NCBI RefSeq assembly: GCF_000164865.1
Contig: NC_014618.1
Span: 2,294,001-2,358,000 of the forward strand
DNA: 64,000 nucleotides
From: [Enterobacter] lignolyticus SCF1
GTDB taxonomy: Bacteria > Pseudomonadota > Gammaproteobacteria > Enterobacterales > Enterobacteriaceae
Direction of reading: 5' to 3'
This document shows, piece after piece, positions 41,693 to 50,470 of the stretch (position 1 is the first letter of the stretch; every line of letters starts with the position of its first letter). The position numbers were made by a program, and so were the translations under genes. The notes beneath the pieces are model-generated. The model was given only the letters and a program-made list of their open reading frames with translations. It had not been told where the DNA came from and searched no databases.

Positions 41693-42865
41693 TCAGCGCA
41701 GAGCGTGAATGGCGTTGATCAGCCCCTGCACGCCGCGCTCCAGCTTGCTGCGCGGGCAACCGGCGTTGAGGCGAACAAAACCGTTGCCCTCTTCGCCATA
41801 GGTATATCCCGGCATGATGGCGACTTTTTGCTGCTCAATCAGCACTTTTTGCAGCAGGCGGTCGTCAATATTTAGCGGGCGAAGATCTATCCAGGCAAGG
41901 TAGGTCGACTGCGGCGGCTGCCAGCGCAGCTCAGGAAACGCGTGGTTCAGCGCCGTGGCGATGTAGTGCATATTCTCTTGCAGATAGTCGCGCAGGGCGT
42001 CCAGCCAGGGCTCTCCCTGCTGGTAGGCGGCGATATGGGCGACCAGCGCGGGGACCGACGGCGACGACAGACCGTCGCGGCCTTTCAGCGCGTGAAGGTA
42101 GTCGCTGCGCGCATCGGCAGCGCCAATCAGCCCCCAGGCGCCGGTCAGCGCCGGAATATTGAAGCTCTTCGAGCCGGAGGTGAACAGCGCCCAGTCGCCG
42201 CGCGCGACCTCGCACCACGGCGTATGCCGGTGAGCGCCCCAGACCATATCCATATGGATTTCATCGCTGATGACCCTCACGCCGTGCTTTTCACACAGCG
42301 CCGCCATGGTGCTGAGCTCATCGCGGGTCCACACTTTTCCGGTCGGGTTATGCGGGCTGCACAGCAGCAGAACGGTGTTTTGCGCATCGGACAGCACGCG
42401 TTCCAGCGCGTCCATGTCGCACATCCATCCTTCCGGCGTCTGATGCAGCGGCACGGCGGCGACCCGCCGCTGATTGCCCTCAATAGCGTTGAAGAAAGCG
42501 TCATAGGCTGGCGTATGCACGACCACGCCGTCGCCGGGCGAAGACCACTGGCGAATCATCTCTGAAACCATGTAGATAACCGAGGGGCCGTACACCACGC
42601 TCTCGGCGTCAATCACGCTGTTAAAGCGTCGGCTGAACCAGTGACGGATAGCGCCGAGGAATTCATCGTTCTTCCAGCGGCTGTAGCCGAACACACCGTG
42701 GGCGAGCCGCCGGGTGAGCGCGTCGAGCACGCACGGCGCGGTGGCAAAATCCATATCGGAGATGGTGAAGGGCAGCAGATCCGGCGCGCCAAAACGGTCC
42801 GCAACGTAATCCCATTGCGTACACCAGGTGCCGTGGCGGTCGACGACCGTCGAGAAGTCAAACAT
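41693..42865 (-). CDS. malY: Cystathionine beta-lyase / repressor MalY
   Basis: MalY is a PLP-dependent C-S lyase that in E. coli also binds MalT and lowers maltose-regulon expression. At 390 residues it equals E. coli MalY. The PLP lysine is in FTSGSKSFNIPALTG near residue 235. The conserved SPHNPTGKVW and DEIHMDMVW sit upstream of it, and the last domain contains GFVRLNAGCPRS. It follows malX on the same strand, 69 bases apart, forming malXY under MalI control. Confidence 0.96.
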   Translation of the reverse strand: MFDFSTVVDRHGTWCTQWDYVADRFGAPDLLPFTISDMDFATAPCVLDALTRRLAHGVFGYSRWKNDEFLGAIRHWFSRRFNSVIDAESVVYGPSVIYMVSEMIRQWSSPGDGVVVHTPAYDAFFNAIEGNQRRVAAVPLHQTPEGWMCDMDALERVLSDAQNTVLLLCSPHNPTGKVWTRDELSTMAALCEKHGVRVISDEIHMDMVWGAHRHTPWCEVARGDWALFTSGSKSFNIPALTGAWGLIGAADARSDYLHALKGRDGLSSPSVPALVAHIAAYQQGEPWLDALRDYLQENMHYIATALNHAFPELRWQPPQSTYLAWIDLRPLNIDDRLLQKVLIEQQKVAIMPGYTYGEEGNGFVRLNAGCPRSKLERGVQGLINAIHALR

Positions 42866-42934
42866 GGCAGCGTCCTTATCAGGAAACGGGGGAGATCCAT
42901 TTTCCCCCTTCAGGGCGAAGGGGGAATGCGGGCA

Positions 42935-44527
42935 TTATGCCTGAACGGTGTTCATCAGCGAGGCCATTTCGTCTTTAACCGACTGAACCTGTGGGCCAAT
43001 GACCACCTGCAGGTTGTGCTGGTTCAGCTGTACCACCCCGATGGCGCGGTTGGCTTTCAGCGCGTTAACGTCGACCTTGCTCATGTCGTTGACCGACAGG
43101 CGCAGACGGGTGATGCAGTTATCAAGCGTGGTGATGTTCTCCGCTCCGCCCAGCGCGGCCAGAATAGCCGGTACGTTATAGCCGGATTTGCCGGTGGCGC
43201 CCGCAGCCGCTTTTTCAGCGCCGGAGGCGGTTTCAATATCGCGTCCCGGCGTTTTGATGTTAAAGCGGGTGATGGCGAAGCGGAAGATGGCGTAGTACGC
43301 CGCGAACCAGACCGCCGCCACGACCGGCACCAGATACCACTTGGTGGACAGGCCGTGCAGGATCCCGAAGACCACGAAGTCGATAACGTTGCCGTCGGTG
43401 TTGCCGATGGTGACGCCAAGGACCGCCATGATGGTAAAGCCAAGGCCGGTCAGCAGGGCGTGAATGAGGTACAGCACCGGGGCGACGAACAGGAACAGGA
43501 ACTCCAGCGGTTCGGTCGTTCCGCCCACGACGCAGGCGATAACGCCGGAAATCAGCAGCCCTTTAATCTTGTGGCGGTTTTCCGGACGGGCGCAGTGGTA
43601 CATCGCCAGCGCAGCGCCAGGCAGGCCGCCGAGGAAGGCCGGCATTTTGCCCTGCGACAGGAAGCGGGTCGCGCTTTCCGAGAAGCCGTGCGTATCCGGG
43701 CAGCTGAGCTGCGCCTGGAAGATGGTCAGCGCGCCGCTGACGCTGTGGCCGCAGACGTCCATGGTGCCGCCCGCTTCGGTAAAGCGGATCAGGGCGACCA
43801 GTATGTGATGCAGGCCGAACGGCAGCAGTAAACGTTCGCCGGTGCCGAAAATCATCGGACCAAAGTCGCCAGCGCTGTTGATAGCGTACCCCAGCGCGTT
43901 GATGCCTTTGGCGAAGAACGGCCACACCAGCGGGATTGCCAGGCCGACAAGCCCCATCACCACGGTGGTGACGATCGGCACAAAACGGGTGCCGCCGAAA
44001 AACGCCAGCGCATCCGGCAGGCGGATCGTGTGGAAGCGTTCATGCAGCATCCATACCACGATACCGGCGATAACGGCGCCGAGGATCCCGGTGTCGATCG
44101 ACTGAATCCCCAGGATATTCTGGATGTTGTTGGCTTTCAGAATCGCGGCGTCGGTGGTCGGCAGAATACCTTTCGCCGTCAGCCAGAAGTTGACCGCGAG
44201 GTTCATTACCGCATAGCCGACAAAACCGGCGAAGGCGGCGACGCCCTTGTTTTCACGCGCCAGTCCCAGCGGGATGGCGATACAGAACATAACCGGCAGG
44301 AAGCTAAAGGCGAAGGAGCCGACTTTGCTCATCCAGATAAAAATGGCCTGCAGCAGCGGCGTATCAAGCCACGGCAGCAGGGTGGTGACGTCATGGCTGC
44401 TCAGCGAGCTGCCGATCCCTAACATGATCCCGCAAAAGGAGAGCAGTGCCACAGGCAGCATGAACGTTTTGCCCAGCTGCTGGAAAAACTCCCACAGTGT
44501 AATTTTTGGTGCTGCTTTCGTCGTCAT
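42935..44527 (-). CDS. malX: PTS permease MalX (EIICB, maltose/glucose-like)
   Basis: MalX is a 530-residue PTS membrane enzyme with an N-terminal EIIC domain of about ten helices and a C-terminal EIIB domain. The phosphorylated Cys lies in the EIIB motif DNCITRLRL near residue 470. E. coli MalX can carry glucose and maltose, though its natural substrate is unsettled. The EIIC signature GGTTEPLEFLFLFVAP is present. The start at 44527 (MTTKAAPKITLWEF) equals the E. coli length; a longer frame lacks support. Two MalI operators and a CRP-like site lie upstream. Confidence 0.96.
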   Translation of the reverse strand: MTTKAAPKITLWEFFQQLGKTFMLPVALLSFCGIMLGIGSSLSSHDVTTLLPWLDTPLLQAIFIWMSKVGSFAFSFLPVMFCIAIPLGLARENKGVAAFAGFVGYAVMNLAVNFWLTAKGILPTTDAAILKANNIQNILGIQSIDTGILGAVIAGIVVWMLHERFHTIRLPDALAFFGGTRFVPIVTTVVMGLVGLAIPLVWPFFAKGINALGYAINSAGDFGPMIFGTGERLLLPFGLHHILVALIRFTEAGGTMDVCGHSVSGALTIFQAQLSCPDTHGFSESATRFLSQGKMPAFLGGLPGAALAMYHCARPENRHKIKGLLISGVIACVVGGTTEPLEFLFLFVAPVLYLIHALLTGLGFTIMAVLGVTIGNTDGNVIDFVVFGILHGLSTKWYLVPVVAAVWFAAYYAIFRFAITRFNIKTPGRDIETASGAEKAAAGATGKSGYNVPAILAALGGAENITTLDNCITRLRLSVNDMSKVDVNALKANRAIGVVQLNQHNLQVVIGPQVQSVKDEMASLMNTVQA

Positions 44528-44580
44528 AAAACGACTCCTTGTACTGATTGAGATTGTTGTTTTCTGGAGCGCTGCGGAAA

Positions 44581-44596
44581 GATAAAACGTTTTATC
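44581..44596. promoter_or_regulatory. MalI operator on the malX side
   Basis: GATAAAACGTTTTATC is a perfect 16-base palindrome identical to the second copy at 44660 and to the MalI operator known from E. coli. It lies about 54-69 bases upstream of the malX start. Confidence 0.93.
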
Positions 44597-44605
44597 AAAT
44601 TTTAG

Positions 44606-44621
44606 TGCGAGTAAAATCACA
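44606..44621. promoter_or_regulatory. CRP-like site between malX and malI
   Basis: TGCGA-GTAAAA-TCACA matches 9 of 10 key CRP positions and lies between the two MalI operators. E. coli malX and malI promoters are CRP-dependent. Confidence 0.65.
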
Positions 44622-44659
44622 TAACCAAGTGATAATAACGTTTATAAAGACAACACATT

Positions 44660-44675
44660 GATAAAACGTTTTATC
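44660..44675. promoter_or_regulatory. MalI operator on the malI side
   Basis: A second perfect GATAAAACGTTTTATC, centred 79 bases from the first and 26-41 bases upstream of the malI start. It fits autoregulation by MalI. Confidence 0.93.
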
Positions 44676-44700
44676 TACTGCAAAGGAGCAAGTGCGGTTA

Positions 44701-45729
44701 ATGGCTATCGCAAAAAAGGTCACCATCAATGACGTCGCCCATGCGGCCGGAGTTTCCGTGGCCACGGTGTCGCTGGTGCTCAGCGGCAAAGGGCGGATCT
44801 CCATGGCAACCGGCGAGCGGGTGAATCAGGCCATTGAAGCGCTGGGATTTGTGCGTAACCGTCAGGCCGCCTCGCTGCGCGGCGCCCAGACCGGGGTCAT
44901 CGGGCTTATCGTCGGTGATTTAAGCTCGCCGTTTTACGCCGAGCTGGCGGCCGGAGTGATTGAGTCGCTGGAGTCACAGGGCAAAATGGTGTTTCTCACC
45001 CAGGGCGGGCGCAAGGGCGAACATATGCTGCAGCGCTTCGATACGCTGGTGTCACAGGGCGTTGACGGCGTGGTGATCGCCGGGGCGGTTGATCGGGCGT
45101 CTGAGCTGCGCGATAAGGCTGAAGATAGCGGGGTGCCGCTGGTTTTCGCCTCCCGGGCCAGCTATCTCGAGGATGTCGACCTGATCCGCCCGGACAATAT
45201 GCAGGCGGCGCAAATGCTGACCGAACATCTTATTCGCCGCGGGCACCAGCGCATCGCCTGGCTCGGCGGCCAGAGCACGTCGCTCACCCGCGCGGAACGC
45301 GTCGGCGGCTACTGCGCGACGCTGCTTAAATACGGCCTGCCGTTTCACAGCGAATGGGTGGTGGAATGCGAAACCAGCCAGCGTCAGGCCGCCGAGGCGT
45401 TCTCCCATCTGCTGCGCCATAACCCGACGATCACCGCGGTGGTGTGCTACAACAACGTGGTGGCGATGGGCGCCTGGCTCGGTATGCTGCGTTCGGGCTG
45501 GCAGAGCGGGGATGAAAGTCTTGAAAGCTATTATGAGCAGCGCGTCGCGCTGGCGGCGTTTGCCGAAGTGCCGGAAAGCGCGCTGGAGGATGCGCCGATG
45601 AGCTGGGCGATCACCCCCGCGCGGGAGATGGGGCAAAGCGTGGCGGCGCGAATGCTGGAGCGCATCGACAGCGGAAAGAACGTGGTGAAGAACCAGATAA
45701 TGCCGCCGCGGCTGGTCAGCACGAAATAG
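44701..45729 (+). CDS. malI: LacI-family repressor MalI
   Basis: MalI represses malXY and itself. The 342-residue protein equals E. coli MalI. The helix-turn-helix is at residues 9-28 (NDVAHAAGVSVATVSLVLSG), followed by the hinge NRQAASLRGAQ and the periplasmic-binding-protein-like core. The ATG at 44701 gives the conserved length; a GTG three codons upstream lies nearer the AAAGGAG and is a possible alternative. Two perfect operators lie in the 173-base divergent spacer. In E. coli uidRABC and hdhA follow between malI and ydgA; here ydgA comes next. Confidence 0.96.
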   Translation: MAIAKKVTINDVAHAAGVSVATVSLVLSGKGRISMATGERVNQAIEALGFVRNRQAASLRGAQTGVIGLIVGDLSSPFYAELAAGVIESLESQGKMVFLTQGGRKGEHMLQRFDTLVSQGVDGVVIAGAVDRASELRDKAEDSGVPLVFASRASYLEDVDLIRPDNMQAAQMLTEHLIRRGHQRIAWLGGQSTSLTRAERVGGYCATLLKYGLPFHSEWVVECETSQRQAAEAFSHLLRHNPTITAVVCYNNVVAMGAWLGMLRSGWQSGDESLESYYEQRVALAAFAEVPESALEDAPMSWAITPAREMGQSVAARMLERIDSGKNVVKNQIMPPRLVSTK

Positions 45730-45747
45730 CCCCGGCCGGAGCCGGGG
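45730..45747. terminator. Terminator between malI and ydgA
   Basis: A perfect 7-bp GC stem CCCCGGC / GCCGGGG with a CGGA loop directly follows the malI stop and precedes the end of convergent ydgA. Confidence 0.7.
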
Positions 45748-45756
45748 ATGTTGCGG

Positions 45757-47271
45757 TTATGGCTGCGCCGGCGCGGCATCCTGCGGCGCCGGAATGCCTA
45801 AATCCGGTGCGCCGAACATGCCGACAAAATCGTCGAGCGACATTTTCTGGCCGTTCAGCGTCACCTGACCATCGGCGTACTGCAGGCTGCTGGAAATGGC
45901 GTTATTTTCCAGGGTGGTGATGCGGAACATCTGTCCCATCGCCGCCAGTCCCTGAATCTGCTGGCTCGCCAGCTTCTCGGCATCGCTCTGCTGGTAGCCT
46001 TCCAGACGTGCCACCTGGGTCATCAGCTCTGTCGCCATGTCCATCGGGATAGTCAGCTTGCCGTCCAGCGATTTCACGGTGCGATCCACGCTCTGCGCCA
46101 GCGTTTTCGGCTCGCCGGTGGCGTTGGCCGGATCCCTTAACAGCAGCGACAGGTTGAAGGTGGCTTCGCCTTTGCTGTTCTTCCAGCTGAGCGGGGCCAC
46201 GGTGATAACCGGCTCGCCTTTGAGCAGGATCGGCAGGGTATCGAACAGCGCTTCAGCGACTTTCTGCTGGTACAGCTCCGGGTTTTGCATAATGTCCGGC
46301 TGGCCCATCAGCGCCTGCACCCGGCCATTGTACTGCTGGCTGAACTGGTGCCAGGCCTGACCGTCAATCTGATCGACCTTCAGAGAGAGCTTACCGCTGC
46401 CTATATCCTGTCCCTGCAGCTTCAGGCTATTGAGGGTGTAGTTCAGCTGGCTATTGACGCTTTTACCGTCTTTCGCCAGCTCGGTTTTCCCTTCGAGCGC
46501 GGTGCCGTCGAGTACCGCCAGCTCTTTACCTTCCACGCCGATCGCCAGTTTATCGAGGGTGATTTTCTGGTTGCCGATGCGTTCTTCGAAGTGGGTAAGC
46601 TGGCTTGAACCTTCGGTTTTGAGGTTGCTGAAGGTCAGCTGTACCTTCTGGTTGTACTCATTGACGGCGTTGATCTGGCCGCTTTGCGCCTCGCCGGAGA
46701 CAGAGAACACGTTGCCCTGCTGATCGGCATCGACTTCGAACTGCCCGCCGCTGAAGGTCACTTTGTCGGTGCCGTCTTCAAAGTTTAACGGCTTAAGCGT
46801 GATGCCTGAGCGCGTATCGCCGTTGTAGCTGATGCGGGTGCTTATCTCAAACGGCGACTGGCCTTTGGCAAGGTCAAACAGCGGTTTGCTGGCCTCATTA
46901 TTCACCAGCACCGTGTTAACGGTGGCCATCGCCGGGGCGAGGTTAAAGGATTTCAGCGACGCCAGCGGGAAGGGGCCGTGGGAGACTTTCTCATCCAGCA
47001 CCACGGTTTGTCCCGCCTTCAACCAGCTGTTTTTAGCGCCATCGGCCGGTTTTACCACCAGCTGCAGATGGCTGCTGAAGACGCCGCGCTGGTAGTCCTG
47101 ATACGCAAGCGTCAGGCCGGCTTCCGGCGCGGTGCGGGCGAGCTGCGCATTGGCCTGCGCGACCATATCGGCAATACGGGTTTCCAGCTGTTTACCGGTG
47201 TACCAGGATCCCCCTGTCCACACCACTCCCAGAGCAATAATAATTCCTGCGGCGACCAGCGATTTTTTCAT
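45757..47271 (-). CDS. ydgA: DUF945 protein YdgA
   Basis: YdgA is a 504-residue envelope protein (E. coli 502) with one N-terminal membrane segment (about residues 4-22, VAAGIIIALGVVWTGGSWY) and a long periplasmic region rich in beta strands, the DUF945 family. Repeated phrases such as FEISTRISYNGDTRSGITLKP and ALPILLKGEPVITVAPLSWKN fragments are conserved. Its role is unknown; related AsmA-like proteins suggest a structural or lipid-linked function, which is inference only. It lies next to manA, as in E. coli. The C-terminus ends in an Ala/Pro/Gln tail. Confidence 0.92.
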   Translation of the reverse strand: MKKSLVAAGIIIALGVVWTGGSWYTGKQLETRIADMVAQANAQLARTAPEAGLTLAYQDYQRGVFSSHLQLVVKPADGAKNSWLKAGQTVVLDEKVSHGPFPLASLKSFNLAPAMATVNTVLVNNEASKPLFDLAKGQSPFEISTRISYNGDTRSGITLKPLNFEDGTDKVTFSGGQFEVDADQQGNVFSVSGEAQSGQINAVNEYNQKVQLTFSNLKTEGSSQLTHFEERIGNQKITLDKLAIGVEGKELAVLDGTALEGKTELAKDGKSVNSQLNYTLNSLKLQGQDIGSGKLSLKVDQIDGQAWHQFSQQYNGRVQALMGQPDIMQNPELYQQKVAEALFDTLPILLKGEPVITVAPLSWKNSKGEATFNLSLLLRDPANATGEPKTLAQSVDRTVKSLDGKLTIPMDMATELMTQVARLEGYQQSDAEKLASQQIQGLAAMGQMFRITTLENNAISSSLQYADGQVTLNGQKMSLDDFVGMFGAPDLGIPAPQDAAPAQP

Positions 47272-47293
47272 AGGTTTTGTCCATAAAATAAAA

Positions 47294-47315
47294 ACAGGCG
47301 GAAGTGTCCGCCTGT
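47294..47315 (-). terminator. Terminator after manA
   Basis: On the minus strand a 9-bp stem ACAGGCGGA / TCCGCCTGT is followed by TTTTATTTTATGG. It ends manA before ydgA, which needs its own promoter in this spacer. Confidence 0.85.
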
Positions 47316-47384
47316 CGTGTCGTTAGGCTGAGTTCAAGCTTAGCAAGACTCACCCAAAAGTTCAGTAACTTAAGCGTTCCGCGC

Positions 47385-48560
47385 TTAAAGCTTGTTGAAT
47401 ACCCGCGCCACGCGGCCGGTGCCGCTGAGGCTCACCGGGGATTCGTTCGCCGCCACAAACGCGGATTCACCGGGTTTCAGCGCCAGCGACTGACCGTTTT
47501 TACGCAGCACGGCCTCGCCCTCAACGCAGAACACGATAGCCGCGCTCTGCTGGGCAAGCTCGCTGCCTGCGGCGCTGAGTTCGTGCAGCGAGAAGGCAAA
47601 ATCGTCCACCGGGATAGGGAAATCCAGCTCGGCGCCGTGAACCACCGGCGTTGTCAGCAGTTCTGCCGCCGGTTTGGCGGTGAATTTGACGTTCGCCACC
47701 AGCTCCGGAATATCGATATATTTCGGCGTCAGCCCCGCACGCAGCACGTTATCGGAGTTCGCCATCACCTCCAGCGCCACGCCGTTCAGATAGGCGTGCG
47801 GCGTTTCGGCAAACAGGAACATCGCCTCACCCGGGTTCAGCTTCACCACGTTCAGCAGCAGTGGGGAAAACAGGCCGCTGTCGTCCGGGTAGAAGCGGGC
47901 GATAAAGCGGATGGTGTCCCAGGGTTCGCCCTGCTGGCTGTCCAGCGCGGCGCGCAGAATATCAAGCGCGCGCGATTTCTCTTCGCCCTGCATGTTGAGC
48001 AGGCTGGCGAACAGGTCGCTTAGCGTCTGGGCATTGGGGGTTTGCAGAAAATGGGCGATGGCGGCGTGAGCGCCAGCAACAGGTTGCAGCAGGGCGGCAA
48101 TCTCGGAAAACTCGCGGAAAGCGTTCATTGCGAGGAACGGCGTCAGGGCAAAAACCAGCTCCGGCTTATGGTTCGGATCTTTGTAGTTACGTTCAGCGGC
48201 ATCCAGCGGGATACCGGCGGCGTTCTCTTTGGCAAAACCCGCTTCGGAGGCTTTCTTGTTCGGGTGGACCTGAATAGACAGCGGCTGGTCGGCGCACAGC
48301 ACTTTAAACAGGAACGGCAGTTCGCCGAAACGCGCGGCGACGGCGTCGCCCAGCAGCGACGCCATATCGGCATCGATCGCATCGCGCAGCGAGCGTACCT
48401 GACCGCTGGCGTCGGTGACTTTTGAGCTGCTTTTCGGGTGGGCGCCCATCCAGAGCTCCGCCATCGGCAGGTGGTCCGGATTTGCGATACCATAGAGGTC
48501 GGTTAACGCAGTTTTGCTGCCCCAGGCATAGTTTTGCACTGAGTTGATGAGTTTTTGCAT
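47385..48560 (-). CDS. manA: Mannose-6-phosphate isomerase
   Basis: ManA interconverts mannose 6-phosphate and fructose 6-phosphate, both for mannose use and for GDP-mannose supply to surface polysaccharide. At 391 residues it equals E. coli ManA. Zinc ligands are in IQVHPNK near residue 97 and the following Glu and His positions; the signature YKDPNHKPELVFAL and the catalytic-region GLTPKYIDIPELV are present. Start MQKLINSVQNYAWG at 48560. It is divergent from fumA. Confidence 0.97.
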   Translation of the reverse strand: MQKLINSVQNYAWGSKTALTDLYGIANPDHLPMAELWMGAHPKSSSKVTDASGQVRSLRDAIDADMASLLGDAVAARFGELPFLFKVLCADQPLSIQVHPNKKASEAGFAKENAAGIPLDAAERNYKDPNHKPELVFALTPFLAMNAFREFSEIAALLQPVAGAHAAIAHFLQTPNAQTLSDLFASLLNMQGEEKSRALDILRAALDSQQGEPWDTIRFIARFYPDDSGLFSPLLLNVVKLNPGEAMFLFAETPHAYLNGVALEVMANSDNVLRAGLTPKYIDIPELVANVKFTAKPAAELLTTPVVHGAELDFPIPVDDFAFSLHELSAAGSELAQQSAAIVFCVEGEAVLRKNGQSLALKPGESAFVAANESPVSLSGTGRVARVFNKL

Positions 48561-48759
48561 TATCAAGCCCTGTAATCATGGGAATTTATCTTTCGTTATT
48601 AAACCAATAAAGCGGGCAGAAGTAACCTGCGAATGTAAAAAGTCGTCCTTGTCTCAGTTTTTGTTAAAAAATTGTGTAGGATAGGGCAACTCGCTTTTCA
48701 GAGGGCACATGGAAAATGTGCCTGACTAAAAATCAGCCTACGCCGTAAGTGAGAGAACA

Positions 48760-50406
48760 ATGTCGAACAAACCTTTTGTTTATCAGGATCCTTTTCCGCT
48801 GAAAAAGGATGACACTGAATACTATCTCCTCAGTAAAGACCACGTCTCCGTCGCCGAATTCGAAGGCCAGGAAATCCTCAAAGTTGACCCACAGGCGCTG
48901 ACGCTGCTGGCGAAGCACGCGTTCCATGATGCCTCGTTTATGCTGCGTCCGGCGCATCAGCAGCAGGTTGCCGATATCCTTGGCGACCCGGAAGCCAGCG
49001 AAAACGACAGGTATGTGGCGCTGCAGTTCCTGCGTAACTCCGATATCGCCGCGAAGGGGATTCTGCCTACCTGCCAGGATACCGGCACCGCGATCATCGT
49101 CGGTAAGAAAGGACAGCGCGTGTGGACCGGCGGCGGTGATGAAGCCGCGCTGGCGCGCGGCGTCTACGACACCTATATCGAGGATAACCTGCGCTACTCG
49201 CAGAATGCGCCGCTGGATATGTATAAAGAGGTCAACACCGGCACCAACCTGCCGGCGCAGATCGATCTCTACAGCGTTGATGGCGACGAGTACAAGTTTC
49301 TGTGCATCGCCAAAGGCGGCGGCTCGGCCAACAAAACCTACCTGTATCAGGAAACCAAAGCGCTTATCACCCCGGCGAAGCTCAAGAACTACCTGGTGGA
49401 GAAAATGCGCACCCTCGGTACTGCAGCCTGTCCGCCGTACCATATCGCTTTCGTGATTGGTGGCACCTCGGCGGAGGCGACCCTGAAAACCGTCAAGCTC
49501 GCCTCAACCCACTACTACGACGGCCTGCCGACGGAAGGGAACGAGCACGGTCAGGCGTTCCGCGACGTACAGCTGGAGCAGGAGCTGCTGGTGGAGGCGC
49601 AGAATCTCGGCCTCGGCGCGCAGTTTGGCGGGAAATACTTCGCGCATGATATCCGCGTGATCCGCCTGCCTCGCCACGGCGCGTCCTGCCCGGTCGGGAT
49701 GGGCGTTTCCTGTTCCGCCGACCGTAACATCAAGGCGAAGATCAACCGCCACGGCGTCTGGCTGGAGAAGCTGGAGCATAATCCGGGCAAATATATTCCG
49801 GAAGCGCTGCGCAACGCCGGAGAGGGGGAAGCGGTACGTATCGACCTGAACCGTCCGATGAGCGAGATCCTCGCCCAGCTGTCGCAGTATCCGGTCTCTA
49901 CCCGCCTGTCGCTCAACGGCACTATCATCGTGGCGCGCGATATCGCCCATGCCAAACTGAAAGAGCGTATGGACAACGGCGACGGTCTGCCGCAGTACGT
50001 TAAGGATCACCCGATCTACTACGCCGGACCGGCCAAAACGCCGGAAGGGTACGCGTCCGGTTCGCTTGGTCCGACTACCGCAGGACGCATGGACTCCTAC
50101 GTCGATCAGCTGCAGTCGGAAGGCGGCAGCATGATCATGCTGGCGAAAGGCAACCGCAGCCAGCAGGTGACGGATGCCTGCCACAAGCACGGCGGCTTCT
50201 ACCTCGGCAGCATCGGCGGTCCGGCGGCGGTCCTGGCGCAGGGCAGCATCAAGCGCCTGGAGTGCGTGGAGTACCCGGAGCTGGGGATGGAGGCTATCTG
50301 GAAAATCGAGGTCGAAGACTTCCCGGCGTTCATTCTGGTGGATGACAAAGGCAACGACTTCTTCCAGCAGATCAGCACCTCGCAGTGCGCGCGCTGCGTG
50401 AAGTGA
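48760..50406 (+). CDS. fumA: Class I fumarate hydratase FumA
   Basis: FumA is an oxygen-sensitive [4Fe-4S] homodimer that hydrates fumarate to malate in the TCA cycle. The 548-residue length and sequence equal E. coli FumA. Iron-sulfur ligands fit LPTCQDTG near residue 105, ASCPVGMGVSCSADRN near 315 and the GGTSAE region. FumB is the main alternative by sequence, but its place beside manA identifies fumA. In E. coli fumC follows immediately; here it does not, and the next gene is gapC on the other strand. Confidence 0.94.
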   Translation: MSNKPFVYQDPFPLKKDDTEYYLLSKDHVSVAEFEGQEILKVDPQALTLLAKHAFHDASFMLRPAHQQQVADILGDPEASENDRYVALQFLRNSDIAAKGILPTCQDTGTAIIVGKKGQRVWTGGGDEAALARGVYDTYIEDNLRYSQNAPLDMYKEVNTGTNLPAQIDLYSVDGDEYKFLCIAKGGGSANKTYLYQETKALITPAKLKNYLVEKMRTLGTAACPPYHIAFVIGGTSAEATLKTVKLASTHYYDGLPTEGNEHGQAFRDVQLEQELLVEAQNLGLGAQFGGKYFAHDIRVIRLPRHGASCPVGMGVSCSADRNIKAKINRHGVWLEKLEHNPGKYIPEALRNAGEGEAVRIDLNRPMSEILAQLSQYPVSTRLSLNGTIIVARDIAHAKLKERMDNGDGLPQYVKDHPIYYAGPAKTPEGYASGSLGPTTAGRMDSYVDQLQSEGGSMIMLAKGNRSQQVTDACHKHGGFYLGSIGGPAAVLAQGSIKRLECVEYPELGMEAIWKIEVEDFPAFILVDDKGNDFFQQISTSQCARCVK

Positions 50407-50430
50407 CGGCCGTCTGAGGCGATATAAAAA

Positions 50431-50453
50431 AACGGATGGCCTGGCCATCCGTT
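50431..50453. terminator. Terminator between fumA and gapC
   Basis: A perfect 10-bp stem AACGGATGGC / GCCATCCGTT is flanked by A and T runs, so it can serve both convergent genes. It sits at the synteny breakpoint. Confidence 0.88.
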
Positions 50454-50470
50454 TTTGCTGTTGTCGCAGG

